NCBI GenBank assembly: GCA_032690845.1 | Contig: CM064417.1 | Location: 20,552,501 to 20,616,500, forward strand | Reading direction: 5' to 3' | DNA length: 64,000 nt | Source of the DNA: Eleusine coracana subsp. coracana | Lineage: Eukaryota > Streptophyta > Magnoliopsida > Poales > Poaceae | Shown: positions 44,570 through 56,040 of the stretch, in pieces | Numbering within the stretch: position 1 is the first letter of the stretch | Layout: the number at the start of each line of letters is the position of its first letter | Notes under the pieces: model-generated | Told to the model about the DNA's origin: nothing | What the model saw: the letters and a program-made list of their open reading frames with translations, nothing else | Databases searched by the model: none | Made by a program: the position numbers and the translations under genes

Positions 44570-46204
44570 TTGCTTGATGTCGGTTTGGAAGTGCACTTTA
44601 AGAAAAATCCTTCTTGTGTTCTTGATTCGAATGGCTCTTTGGTTTGTGGGATTTCTAGCATTGGGAAAGTTTTTCAGGCTGATTTTGCTATCTCTCTTGG
44701 TTCTCACAAGTGCTTATTTTCTCAAACTTCTTCTGAGCTCTGGAAATGGCATAGGAGACTAGGTCACATGAGCTTTGACTTGCTTTGTCGCTTGAGTGGA
44801 CTAGGGTTGATCCGTGGATTGCCTAAGCTCAAATTCGATAAGGATTTGGTTTGTGCTCCTTGTCATCATGGGAAAATGATTGCCGCTTCTCATCCACCAA
44901 TTAACTTGGTGATGAGTGAACGCCCTGGAGAGTTGCTTCACATGGACACTGTTGGTCCTTCTTGGGTTCATTTGGCGGGTGGGAAGTGGTATGTTCTTGT
45001 GATTGTTGACGACTACTCTCGCTACTCTTGGGTTTACTTTCTTGAGAGCAAGGATGTAGTGTTTCATCACTTTTGGAGCTTAGCTTTGAGGTTGTTCAAG
45101 GAACTCCCCATTGCATTATGAGCAATCCGCAGTGATAATGGCACCGAGTTCAAGAACTCCTCCTTTGATGCTTTCTGCCTTGAGCATGGTATTGAGCATC
45201 AGTTTTCAGCACCACGTGTCCCTCAACAGAATGGTGTGGTCGAAAGAAAGAACAGAACCTTGGTGGAAATGGCCCGGACGATGCTCGATGAGCATAAGAC
45301 TCCGAGGCAGTTCTGGGTTGAAGCCATTAGCACTTCTTGCTATGTTTCCAATCGGCTTTTCTTGCGCCCAATTATTAATGTGACTTTCTATGAGCTACGC
45401 TTTGGGAGGAAGCCATCTATTTCTCATTTGCGTGCCTTTGGTTGCAAGTGCTTTGTTCTCAAGCGTGGCAAACCTGATAAGTTTGAGTCGAGATCTTCCG
45501 ATGGCATCCTTCTTGGTTACACCCTTCATGGCAATTCCTACAGAGTTTTGAATTTGGAAACTAGCACCATCGTAGAATCCTGCGATGTAACCTTTGATGA
45601 ATCAAACTCTTGTGCAAGCAATGTGGTTGAGACTACAGGTAACAGGGAGATGGAGGAGAGTATCTTTGTAGAAGAGGACCTACAGGGCTTGGATGATGAC
45701 GACGATGAGTCATTCCATCCCACATCCGAGCTTGTTCCTGCTGCTTCCACCACTCTAGCAGAGGGTCCAGGAGTTTCTACATCGACTTCAGTAGTTGTCG
45801 AGCCAGCTCCAGCTGTGGTTGAGGGGGAGGTACGCTCTGAGAGAGAGGCTCCTCACCACATTCTGCATCAACATCCACCTCAACAGATGATCGGTAATCT
45901 CTATGAGAGGACTACAAGGTCAAGGTCTGCACATCTCGCCTGTTTTACAAATTCTCTCTTTGTTGCCACCTTTGAACCTCGGGATGTTGGACATGCATTA
46001 TCTGATGAACATTGGGTTAATGCCATGCATGAGGAGTTGGAAAACTTTGAGAGTAACAAAGTGTGGACCCTAGTAGAGCCTCCTATTGGTGTCAATGTCA
46101 TAGGAACCAAGTGGGCGTCCAAAAACAAAAATGGGGAAGATGGTGAGGTTGTTAGAAATAAGGATAGGCTTGTTTCTCAGGGTTTAGCCAAGTTGAGGGC
46201 TTAG
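44570..46204 (+). pseudogene. Integrase and start of RT region of copia-1
   Basis: Zinc module WHRRLGHMSFDLLCRLSG ... CAPCHHGKM (HHCC), core LLHMDTVGPSW (first Asp), DDYSRYSWVYFLESKD, a TGA at 45119, RSDNGTEF (second Asp), PQQNGVVERKNRTLVEMART (Glu). Then the copia GKKPxxxxLRxFG-type block (GRKPSISHLRAFGCKCFV), an acidic linker, and the RT lead-in NAMHEELENFESNKVWTLV. A stop at 46202 precedes the RT core. Confidence 0.85.
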
Positions 46205-47490
46205 ACTATGGTGAAACCTTTGCTGCTTTTCCACGCATAGACGCCATTAGGATCTTGCTTGTATTTGCTGCCTCTAAGGGCATTAGGCTCTACCAAATGG
46301 ATGTCAAGAGTGCTTTCCCAAATGGTTTCATAGAGGAAGAGGTTTATGTGAAACAACCACTTGACTTTGAGCACCACAAATACCTAAACCGAGTGTACAA
46401 GCTTCAGAAGACTTTCTACAGGCTAAAGCAAGCAACTAGGGCATGGTATGCTAGGCTTAAGAGCTTCTTGCTAGAGCGCAGGTATGTCATGGGGTGTGTT
46501 GACAAAACCTTGTTCACTCTAAAGAATGACAATAACTTTCTAATGGTTCTGATATACATGGATGATATCATCTTTGGAGGTTCCTCTCATGCTCTTGTGT
46601 CTAGATTTCAGAAAGCCATGGAAAGTGAATTTTAGATGTCGATGATAGGTGAGCTGACTTTATTTCTTGGACTTCAAATCAAGCAGTGCAAGCAAGGCAC
46701 CGCTTACATCAAGCCAAGTACATGAAGGATCTCCTGAAGAAGTTCGACATGGTCAATGTGAAGCCGTAGTCAACACCAATGTCCACTATAACGACAGTTG
46801 ACCCTGATGAAGACTGTGAAGCGGTGGATAGGGAGTATAGGAGCATGATTGGCTCCCTCTTGTACCTGATGGCGATGAGACCCAACATACACTTTGCAGT
46901 GTGTCTTTGTGCTCGCTGTCAAGCTTCCCTAAGGGTGACTCATCGTAAGGCTATCAAGCACATCTCCAGGTATCTCAAATACACCCTTGAGTTTGGTATT
47001 TGGTACTCCACATCTTCATCTCTTGATCTCATTGGGTATTCGGATGCGGACTTTGCTAGGTGTAGAATTGATAGGAAGAGCACTTCTAGTACTTGCCATT
47101 TCTTTGGTAGTTCTTTGATCTGTTGGTCTTCTCGTAAGCAGTCGAGTGTAGCCTAATCCACCACAGAGGCTGAGTATGTTGCTGCTGCTAGCTGCTGCTC
47201 TCAAATCCTATGGATAGTATCCACCATTAGAGACTATGGGTTAACCTTTAAGAGTGTTCCACTCATGTGTGATAACTCTAGTGCCATATGCTTAGCCAAA
47301 AACCCAGTCCAACATGGTAAGGTCAAACACATAAATGTGAGATTCCACTTCCTAAGAGATAATGTTGAGAAGGGTGATGTTGAGCTCAAATACATTGGCA
47401 CTAAACACCAATTGGCTAATATCCTTACCAAGCCCCTAGATGCTTCGCGATTCACTTTTCTTCGAGGGGGGGGGGGGGGGGGAGCTTGGT
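46205..47490 (+). pseudogene. Reverse transcriptase and RNase H of copia-1
   Basis: QMDVKSAFPNGFIEEEVYV, YRLKQATRAWYARLKSF, YMDDIIFGG (YxDD active site near 46555), stop near 46633, then LTLFLGLQI. RNase H from 46779: MIGSLLYLMAMRPNIHFAVC, LIGYSDADFARCRIDRKSTS (Asp), STTEAEYVAAASC (Glu), MCDNSSAICLAKNPVQHGK (Asp), KHINVRFHFLRD. The end is disrupted by a G17 run at 47466-47482. Stops near 46743 and 47153 break it. Confidence 0.85.
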
Positions 47491-48607
47491 GTTTGCCATC
47501 CTTATGGCATCTTTGAGGGGGAGTTGGTGTTCTTTTTTACATATGTATCTCACCTTTTTCGCATTGCATCTCATATGTAATATATGCATTTGTAGATGAG
47601 CTTTGATTCTTATGCTTTCTTACATATCTCTTTGCTATGATTGAGATTGAGCTAAGTTGTGTGGATTTGATGGTAATCTCTCATGCTTAGATTTTCTAGA
47701 TGGCTTGTTATAGACTCTTTTGACCAACTTGCTAATATTAAAGGAAAACTTAGCTTCTTATGAACCTTATGAACTAATCTTGCTAAGACTTGCTCACCAT
47801 GTGTATAATTTCTTTTATCCTTGTTGAAACTTGCATTGAGGCTAGTCTAGAGGAAATCTTGGCCATGGCACCTTGTGTTTGCAAAATGTGGTTTTGCAAA
47901 TGTTTAGCTCATGATGGAACATTGTGGGAACGTTTGTTCCTTTTGCCGCAAAGGCATGCTCATCCTTATACTTTTAATTTGCAAAATAAGTTGACTATGC
48001 TTCAAAGCCTCGGGGTGTTTGCCGTACCTAGTCGTGCGACACTCCGCATGGATTAGAAGTAACATAAAAATGCTAAATTCAAACATTGTACTTTGAAGCC
48101 TCAGGGTGTTTGTCGTACCCAGTCGTGCGACCCTCCGCACGGATTAGAAGATACATGAGGATCACATAAGAATAATGCTTTTTTCTTTTCTTATGAGTCT
48201 TTGTTGCATATGTGAGCGTTTGTAGAGCTTATTTTCTGTGAATGCTTGTTGCCTTGGTTGAGATTGAGACTGGCTAGTTTCTTTTGATTAACTTGATGCT
48301 TGTTTTTCCTTGGATGGGAATACATATACATGTGGTGGCAGCTTTTCTCATGATGAGCAAATTTTATTCTATCTAAGCTAGTCAATCTTTTTGCTTAGCT
48401 TGTATAGCTCTTGGTGTTTATGCCTTGCTATCTACTTTTTATCTTTGTATGATTGTGAGCTATTGCTTTTACACTTCATAGCTCTATACTTGTGATTAGC
48501 AAGGTTAAATGCTTGTTTGCATAATTGTTGAAGCTTCGTAGTTTTGCATTTTCATGCATTGCATGTTTGCTTGTTCTTTTGCCTCTTTGATGAGTTCATC
48601 GCCAAAG
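47491..48607 (+). other. 3' non-coding part of copia-1
   Basis: TTTGAGGGGGAGTTGGTG (47512-47529) is the usual post-pol purine tract of SIRE-like elements. The rest is AT-rich with no gene; it holds a 55 bp duplication at 48005-48150. It ends at the giant LTR. Confidence 0.6.
48005..48150. repeat. 55 bp duplication, about 90 bp period
   Basis: AAGCCTCGGGGTGTTTGCCG onward (48005-48059) recurs as AAGCCTCAGGGTGTTTGTCG onward (48096-48150). Both include GTCGTGCGAC and CTCCGCAYGGATTAGAAG. About six differences, mostly transitions. Confidence 0.85.
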
Positions 48608-51600
48608 TGTGACACCAAGGTGTCTCATTTCTACTTAACAAGTATAAAGCACAAATTATAGCTAAGTGTAACATAAAATGATAGAGCGCCCGCCTAGTTT
48701 GAATTAATTATAGTCAAATAAAAACCCTTCAACCAAGTTTGTGAGGCAAGTTAAAACTTTTCTATACAACATATGCCAAGTAAATTCATAATCATTTTAG
48801 TAATGATAAAAGAGAATTTTATAAATTAAATGAGCATTTTACCATATTTGGAATTACCTTAAACAATTAATTTAAGCTTAGAAACTTTTCATAATGCGGA
48901 GATAATTATAAAATATTGATAAATTCTCTGGTAAACTAGGACCCAAAAGAGCACCAAAAATATCACAAGGGACCTATGTGCAAAATCCCATATTATTTTG
49001 GGCCTTGTAGCTATTTTATTTTGAATTAATTGAAACCAGGGACCTATATGCAATTTTGGAAAGAATAGAAGGGGCGCAGAGTGAAATTCCCTTTCTTCTT
49101 CTCCATTGGCACAGGCGCCACCCAACGGCGCACGCCACGGTCCGCCTTCACCCCGCCTCGGAACCCCACGCACTACAGTGTCGCCTGACCACCCCCCTCC
49201 CTTGCTTAGTCGTCCTGTCCCATCCATCACTGCCGCGAGCGCCGCCCAATGGCCACCCTTCCCGCCTCGACATGCCAGCCATGCCTGCCGACAAAAACTT
49301 CAATGCCGAGCACCCAACTACTTTCGGCCTCCCCAACAACGGGAAAAACCACGCGCGATGCCGACCCGTCCCATCTACCCGCGACAAGTCGCTACACGAC
49401 ATGATCGGGAGTTGCCTTTCCCCTGCCCGATGCTGACGTGACCTCGCCGCGCCACTCGGTCACTCCGCGTCCGATCGCCCTGTCGCCCCGAAAGCACGCA
49501 AACCCCCCCCCTGTGACCCTCTCAGGCGCACTCCCTCTACTCCCTGCCTTCTCTGTTCCCTCCCCCCCCCCCCTTCACCATTCCACCATTGCAGAGCACA
49601 AGCTCGAGCTTGAGCCCCGCCTTTCCCCCTGCTTCCCTGCTCGAGCAAAAACCGCCAACACGTGCGCCTCGCCCTCCTACACCTCTCCATGCCCCTGCTT
49701 GGCCAAATCCTTATGCACATTAGTTGAATTGCAGAAAATCAGGAGCGCCCATCGCCGGCGACCCCCACCACCGTGGACCAGAAATTCTTAGCCGCTGGTG
49801 AGTCTTCGAAGCCCATTTCTTCCCTTACGTTTGCGCGACTAGCCGACGCTTTTCCCTAACCTTTTTCTTCCCTGATTCCTCCACTCGAGCTACCGGCATT
49901 TCACTTTTCCCTCGACTCTGCTCTGGCACTGGCAAAAACCGAGCCGCCTCAACGGTGAGCACCACCTTTCGGCCCTCCTCGACGAACGCCGGTCCGATGC
50001 CGAGGCCCTGCAAGTCACCGTGAAGCTCTTGGGCTTGACCGTGATCCGTTTCGCGCCCCGTAGCAGAAACCCGACGCCGCCGAAGTCCTTCTCTCCATCG
50101 CCTCTCGCCGTCGACCACACGCCGCCGAACTCATGACCCCTGCCACTTGCTCTACCTCGACATGCGCATCATTTTCCCGAAACCGCAGTGAGCTTCCATC
50201 ACTTGTAGCCGTTGGCGGCGAGCCCTCCGGCGACCCCAACCCCTGCTTTGGCAGGCTGACTGGCGCTGACTAGTAGCTGAGCTGGCACCTGCGTAGCCCG
50301 CATGGCATCTACGTATCGCTGACGTGTCGATGACGCAACGCTGGCATGCCACCCACGTGTTGCTGAATAACCCAGAAAAACCAGAAAATAGCAGAAAAGG
50401 GCTGAAAATTTGGAAAAATCATAGTAAATTCATTTCAAAACCAATGGACCTCAAAAAAATTTTGTTAGTTTCCTAAAAATGAGCTATGTTTTATAAAAAT
50501 GATATCAAGCTACATCTGTCAAAGTATTTTAATAAATAAATTAGCTTGTGCAACCATCAATTAAATTCTTATAAATTCTAGAAATGCAATTTAATTCTAA
50601 TATTTTGCATGCACTGTTATGTCATATTACTACATCACCGTGATTTTTGGTTAAGTTAAATTTACACTATTTCACACTCTATGATTTAATTGGTGCTTTA
50701 GTTTAAATAAATGCTAGTAACTAAAATATTAATATTCAGAAGCTGAGACTTGGTAAAAACGATGTTCATACATGTACCTGTTCATAATAAATCACTCAAG
50801 TCTAGTAACACCTTTTTACTATATTAATTGCATTAATTGTTCATAGAATTATAATAACCTCATTAAATGGTGAACACATATAAAATAATGAAGTTCTAGT
50901 TTGCTTCTCTGAAGCATATGTCTTCGAGAACATATTAATAAGATTAATGGCGTTAAAACACTAATGCATTATGCATCCATCATATCATTGCATGTAACGG
51001 TGTTACGACAATACCGTTAACACATTTTTCATCACATAGGTAACGACAACCAGGAGCAAGAAGAGGATTTTCAGAAGGATATTGAGCAAGAAGTAGAGGT
51101 TGCTAACACTAGTGTTGACCAAGGCAAGCCCCGGTTTGCATTCGCCTTTTTAAAGTTTTGCTAGTTCATAATATTACTAGTGTCTAAGTTTATTGTTGCA
51201 CTAGGTTATAGGAGTTGCTTGAAACCCACCTTGCATGTTACCTCAAATGACCTATACTACTGTGATTAGAACCATGGTAGGCTCGGTACTGTAAAGCTAT
51301 GCTTAGTAAATAACAGTCTCGAAAGATATTATTACTAAGGGATGACTTGATTGTTAAATTTGAACTTATAATAGAAGTTTACTTTTGATGTATGTCCGGG
51401 AAGGGATTATTCATGTGTAGGTTGCAGCAATACATGGGTGTTGACTACGGTAGCCCTGCCTTGCCCACCCTAGGACCCATCCGTGGTTGGCCCCTTGATC
51501 AAGTTTTGAACAGTACCGAATGCATGCTAGTTTATGGGCACTAGTAAACCGATGTAGCCTTAAAATTACTCGCAATAGGATCAGTTAAGGTGCATTGGTT

Positions 51601-52395
51601 AATGACCCTTCTGCTGCTAGAGTGGGCGGTTCATACCACGAAGTACTGTTGGCAGAACGGCATGCCCACTCGATGTCACCACACCCGGTCTGAGGTGTAA
51701 GTTCTTTTATTGCGAAAGGTTGCCATATACGACCTTAATTGGTGCGTATGTGCCGTATATCTCGGGTATTTCCAGCTGGTGTAAATCAATTGCAATTGCT
51801 GTCACTCGCAGTAATGAGTACCGCTTGGTCACTGAATAATCACGTAGTTGCACATGATACTATGGAAATGGATTATGTTGACTATTGTTGATTATTATTA
51901 TTACTGCTATTGTATTGTACTTACTTTATGTACTGTGTTATTATCTCATGCTATCACTAAAGCTATATTTCTGCCCCACCCAATTAACTTGGCTAAATAA
52001 AATTTGGTAGAACTAATAGGATGCTTAGTGCAAGTCTTTTTAAATAGCCATCCTATTAGAGCCAATGCATGTCTAGGTCTTTGACGGGTAAGTCTTGCTG
52101 AGTAATTAGTACTCAGACTTTGTGCCATTGTTGCTTTTCAGGTAATGAAGATATAGAATTGCCTGTAGATGTGATGCCTTGGGACATGCAAGTCCCTAAG
52201 GGTTCGACTGCCCACTGGGAGTCTGACCTGTCGCCGTAGTGACTGTATGTGTGCTGCTAGGGTGATGGTTCTTCGGGCATGACTCATCACTATGTTGTAT
52301 CGTCGAGCTCGTAGTTTCTTATCATTATTTGATTCCGCTGCTTCTCAAAACAAACTTGAACTTGTATCATTTCGCTGCACTTCAATCACCTTAAA
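48608..52395 (+). mobile_element. Giant LTR 3, 3' end truncated
   Basis: Starts TGTGACACCAAGG. Collinear in blocks with giant solo LTR 2: GC-rich core at 49060-50350, GAAGCATATGTCTTCGAGAAC near 50920, the TAGGAGTTGCTTGAAACCC block near 51206, GGCCCCTTGATCAAG near 51490, and the palindrome block 51722-51840. The usual TGTGACA end is missing; similarity stops near 52395, where copia-2 sequence begins, so no TSD can be tested. Open frames at 49056-50352 on both strands come from the GC-rich core. Confidence 0.75.
51722..51840 (+). repeat. Conserved block of giant LTRs with 12 bp palindrome
   Basis: Third copy of the block at 3186-3296 and 26420-26522. Perfect palindrome CAATTGCAATTG at 51787-51798, followed by CTGTCACTCGCAGTAATGAG. 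Confidence 0.8.
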
Positions 52396-52399
52396 TGAT

Positions 52400-54155
52400 G
52401 TAATAATTCAACTTAAATCATGATTAAGATGATCAAGATCAAGGTGTCGGTGATAGCGATCATGAGCAAGCACCAAGTGATGGTTCTCCATGACATGATC
52501 AAGAGGTTGATAAAGGTTGTGGTCAAGGAAGCTCACATCCCCCTCATCCAAGAGTGCACCAAAGCATACAATGTGATCACCCTCTAGAACAAATTCTTGG
52601 TGACATTAACAAAGGGGGTAATCACTAGATCTCGAGTTTGTAATTTTGGTTAACATTACTATTTTGTCTCTTCTTTGGAGCCATTTAGAGTAGAAGATGC
52701 ACTCGAGGATTCGGATTGGGTGATGGCCATGCAAGAAGAATTGAACAACTTCACAAGAAATAAAGTGTGGACATTGGAGGAAAGACCAAAGAACAAGAAT
52801 GTTGTGGGCACCAAATGGGTGTTCTGCAACAAACAAAATGAAGATGGTGTTGTGACAAGAAACAAGGCAAGGCTCATGGCAAGGGGAGACTCACAAGTAG
52901 AAGGATTGGATTTTGATATAACCTCTGCCCTCGTGGCAAGGCTTGAATCAATTGGTATAGTGCCACTCATCATGATTTCAAGTTGTATCAAATGGATGTC
53001 AAGAGTGCTTTTCTCAACGGGCCAATCAAGGAAGAAGTGTATATGGAGCAACCATCGGGTTTTGAAGACCCCTCATATCCTAACCATGTTTACAAGCTCC
53101 ATAAGGCGCTCTATGGGCTTAAGCAAGCACCAAGAGCAAGGTATGAATGCCTTAGGGATTTTCTTTTAAGAAAAGATTTTAAAATAGGCAAGGCCGATGC
53201 AACTCTCTTCACAAACCGCTTTGACAATGACATCTTTGTATGCCAAATTTATGTCGATGACATAATACCTGGTACTACTAATAAAGCTTTTTCCGATGAG
53301 TATAGCAAGATAATGCCAAGAGGTTCAAGATGTCCATGATGGGAGAATTGACGTTCTTTCTAGGCTTCCAAGTGACGCAACTCAAGGAAGGTACCTTTCT
53401 ATTTCAAGCCAAGTACACATAAGATATCTTAAAGAAGTTTGACATGGACAAGGCAAAGCCCATCAAGACTCCCATGGCAACAAAATGGTCACCACGACCT
53501 CACTAAAAAGGACAAGCCGGTTGATCAAAAGGTATATCGTTCTATGATCAGATCCTTGCTTTATCTTTGTGCATCTAGGCCTGACATCATGCTTAGTGTG
53601 TGTATGTGTGCACATTTTCAAGCCGCTCCTATGGAGTGTCACATGGTAGCCGTTAAAAGAATCTTGAGATATTTGGTTCACACACCTAACCTAGGGCTTT
53701 GGTACCCCAAGGGTTCAAACTTCCATCTAATAGGCTATTCTGATGCCGATTATGCCGGGGATAAGGTGGATAGAAAGAGCACCTCCAGGACATGACAATT
53801 CATGGGTAGGTCCCTAGTATCATGGTCATCCAAGAAACAAAATTCCGTTGCTCTATCCACAACAGAAGCGGAGTATGTTGTAGCCGGTAGTTGTTGTGCA
53901 GAACTATTATGGATGCGACAAACTCTAAAGGACTATAGTTACAATTTGAACCAAGTCCCTCTCCTATGTGACAATGAGAGTGCCATAAAGCTTGCTTATA
54001 ACCCCATTGATGACTCTATCAAGGGGGATATCGAAGTTAGTCATGTGAGAACCGAAGAAGAATTGGCCGATATATTTACTGAGCCACTAGATGAAAACCG
54101 TTTTTGCTATCTAAGGAGTAAACTTAATATTCTTGATTCTAGCAATGTGGTTTGA
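52400..54155 (+). pseudogene. Reverse transcriptase and RNase H of copia-2
   Basis: The lead-in (EPFRVEDALEDSDWVMAMQE, NVVGTKWVFCNKQNEDGVVT) is followed by YQMDVKSAFLNGPIKEEVYM, YGLKQAPRARYECLRDFLL and YVDDIIPGTTN (active site near 53255). RNase H: SMIRSLLYLCASRPDIMLSV, LIGYSDADYAGDKVDRKSTS (Asp), STTEAEYVVAGSCC (Glu), LLCDNESAIKLAYNP (Asp), ending SSNVV at 54155. Frameshifts or stops near 52920, 52980, 53335 and 53420 break it. SIRE/Maximus-like. Integrase and the 5' genes are missing upstream. Confidence 0.85.
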
Positions 54156-55114
54156 AAGCTTGCACATCTATTGTGACTTAGAGTAATCTTTTTAAAAAAT
54201 AAAGATGTTACAAAATGTTGATTGCTTTGTTTTTAGAAAAATATTTGGTTCTTGATAATTTCATCATGCTGATGTGGGTGTAATCATTGTTGAAATGATT
54301 GATTGTGGCTGGTTGCATTCACTAAAACTTTTTCATAATTGATCATGTTAATGAGATCAGTAAGATACCTATCTAATAGTAAGCATAGCTAAAGAAGAAG
54401 ATGTTAAAGATAAGCAATTTCCACCAAAGAAGGCAAGTCAGCTTTACCCTAGTCAGACAAAATCCGATCCTATTGGATAATGTCCGGCACTTGGTTCCTA
54501 TCGGATAATGTCCGACCTAATCGGACATTGTCCGACTATGTGAATTTTTGCCCATATCAGGGCCCGAGCTTACCCCTTCGTTTCAAACCCCTCATTCATT
54601 CAAACTATCTCACTCTCATCTCTCAACCGGTGACCAAGGCTCCCCTGCGGTGATCTCCCTATCCCACCAGAAAAAGGATCAAGTGTTAGGGGGAGGGGAC
54701 TTCCCTCATCGAATAAAGTCTGAGGATCTACATTGTCTCAAGGTTTCCCCTCTTTTTCCCTTCTCTCTCCTAGGATTAGGGCTTGACTTTGAATTCTAGG
54801 TTATACCCTAATTTCCCCACCGTTGTAGTTCATGGAGATAGTTCCTAGGATGCTATAGATGCTTTGTATGCAATATGGCTCGGAGTTGTGGTCAGATTTG
54901 AGAAAGCTCAATTTTTAGTGGAAATTTTAGGGGAGTTGGACAATGTCAGGGTCAGTCGGACAATGATCGACGTCGGATGATAGCCGACTCTATCAGATAA
55001 TGTCCGACTCCACCCAAATTTCTCAAAAAATCTCTGTTTTCTCTCTTATGATCATGTTGTCTTCAAAATCCTTCACTCTCTCCACCTATCCCTCCATATA
55101 TCCTTTTTGTCAGG
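54156..55114 (+). other. copia-2 region between pol and the late ORF, with dyads
   Basis: No gene seen. Dyads of the copia-2 type: centres 54460/54480 (20 bp), 54508/54528 (20 bp), 54943/54963 (20 bp), 54980/55000 (20 bp). The core is CGGACATTGTCCG, with an exact copy at 54522-54534. The same motif marks the copia-2 LTR at 33463-34615. Confidence 0.75.
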
Positions 55115-56040
55115 ATGTTTGGTACTTGGTCTTTGGGGGAGAAGCGATCCAAGTATGTGGATGATGTCGAAGGCAGCAAAACCAAGAGAAGAAAACCTCA
55201 CACTGTGCATCTTCACTATGTTGAGTGTCGTGAGGAAGAAGAGCCCACTGAGATCAATTGTGTAATGACCAATGCAGTGGTTGATCGCTCTTTGAATAGA
55301 GCGCTTGTCAACTATGTGAATGCCACTGAAGAGGCAAGTTGTGAGGCGAGGGAAATAAATTACTATGCACCTGAGAAGGAGGCCATTGATGCTAGGTTCT
55401 AGTCTCACCTCCATAAGGATTGGTATGTGTGTGCCTACAAGAGCAAGAAGCATCCAACCATAGCAATGCAGTACATCGACTAGGAGTACATGAAAAACAA
55501 GAAAAATCCAGTGTTCAAGGAAATCATTGAAGCTTGTGAGTACCATGGAATCAAGGACATTATGGGTTTCATGTACAATTGGAATCAAGAGATTGTGTCA
55601 TAGTTTTACTCCACTATGTATTTTGATGAAAGGGCAACGAACTTAATTTGGATGACAGATGGTGAGAGGTATTCATGCACTTTATATCGCTTCAATTCTT
55701 TGCTCGATATAAGGGACTCCTATGATGAACCAAAGTGCATTCATGATGGTCACACAATGGACCCCTCCTTGATGAAGTACATGTATCTCAATGAGGATGA
55801 TTGCAATCCTCCCAATGCCGCAGGTTTCAAGCCCTTCTACAATGTGCTTCATAGGATGGTTAGGGTTTCCATTACACCTAGAAGAGGAAATGCTGATCAC
55901 GTTTCTGGATTTGAAAAGGATCTTCTTGACTGGATTGTGAGCATAAGAGTCTCAGGCCAAATGTTCCTCCAAGTGCCGCTAGTGGTGCTTCCACTCCTAG
56001 GCAAGCTTCCTCCAGTGAGCCTACCTCATCACTAGCACCC
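55115..56040 (+). pseudogene. Late ORF of copia-2, resembles the grass 'putative plant transposon protein'
   Basis: Frames 55115-55402 and 55616-56035, same strand, with stops near 55400, 55481 and 55601. WNQEIVS, then FYSTMYFDERATNLIWMTDG, ERYSCTLYRFNSLLDI, MKYMY and FKPFYNVLHRMVRVSITPRR resemble, from memory, the conserved protein often annotated near the 3' end of grass SIRE-like elements. Its role is unknown; some authors treat the late ORF of SIRE elements as envelope-like. No signal peptide or membrane span is evident here. Confidence 0.5.

Larger units (their letters stand above)
38966..48607 (+). mobile_element. copia-1: SIRE/Maximus-like Ty1/copia element, decayed
   Basis: 5' LTR 38966-41827, iMet primer site 41830-41841, then gag, protease, integrase, RT and RNase H in Ty1/copia order to 47490, and about 1.1 kb of non-coding 3' sequence. 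No 3' LTR follows: a giant LTR (48608) and then copia-2 intervene. Its left flank is AAAAC (38961-38965); the matching right flank was not found, so the 3' end was probably deleted. All domains are interrupted by stops or frameshifts. Confidence 0.85.

Noticed and set aside
49056..50352. Frames of 70-126 codons that resemble a host gene 5' end
   Set aside because: They sit at the GC-rich core position of giant LTR 3, occur on both strands, and show no domain or splice structure I could support.
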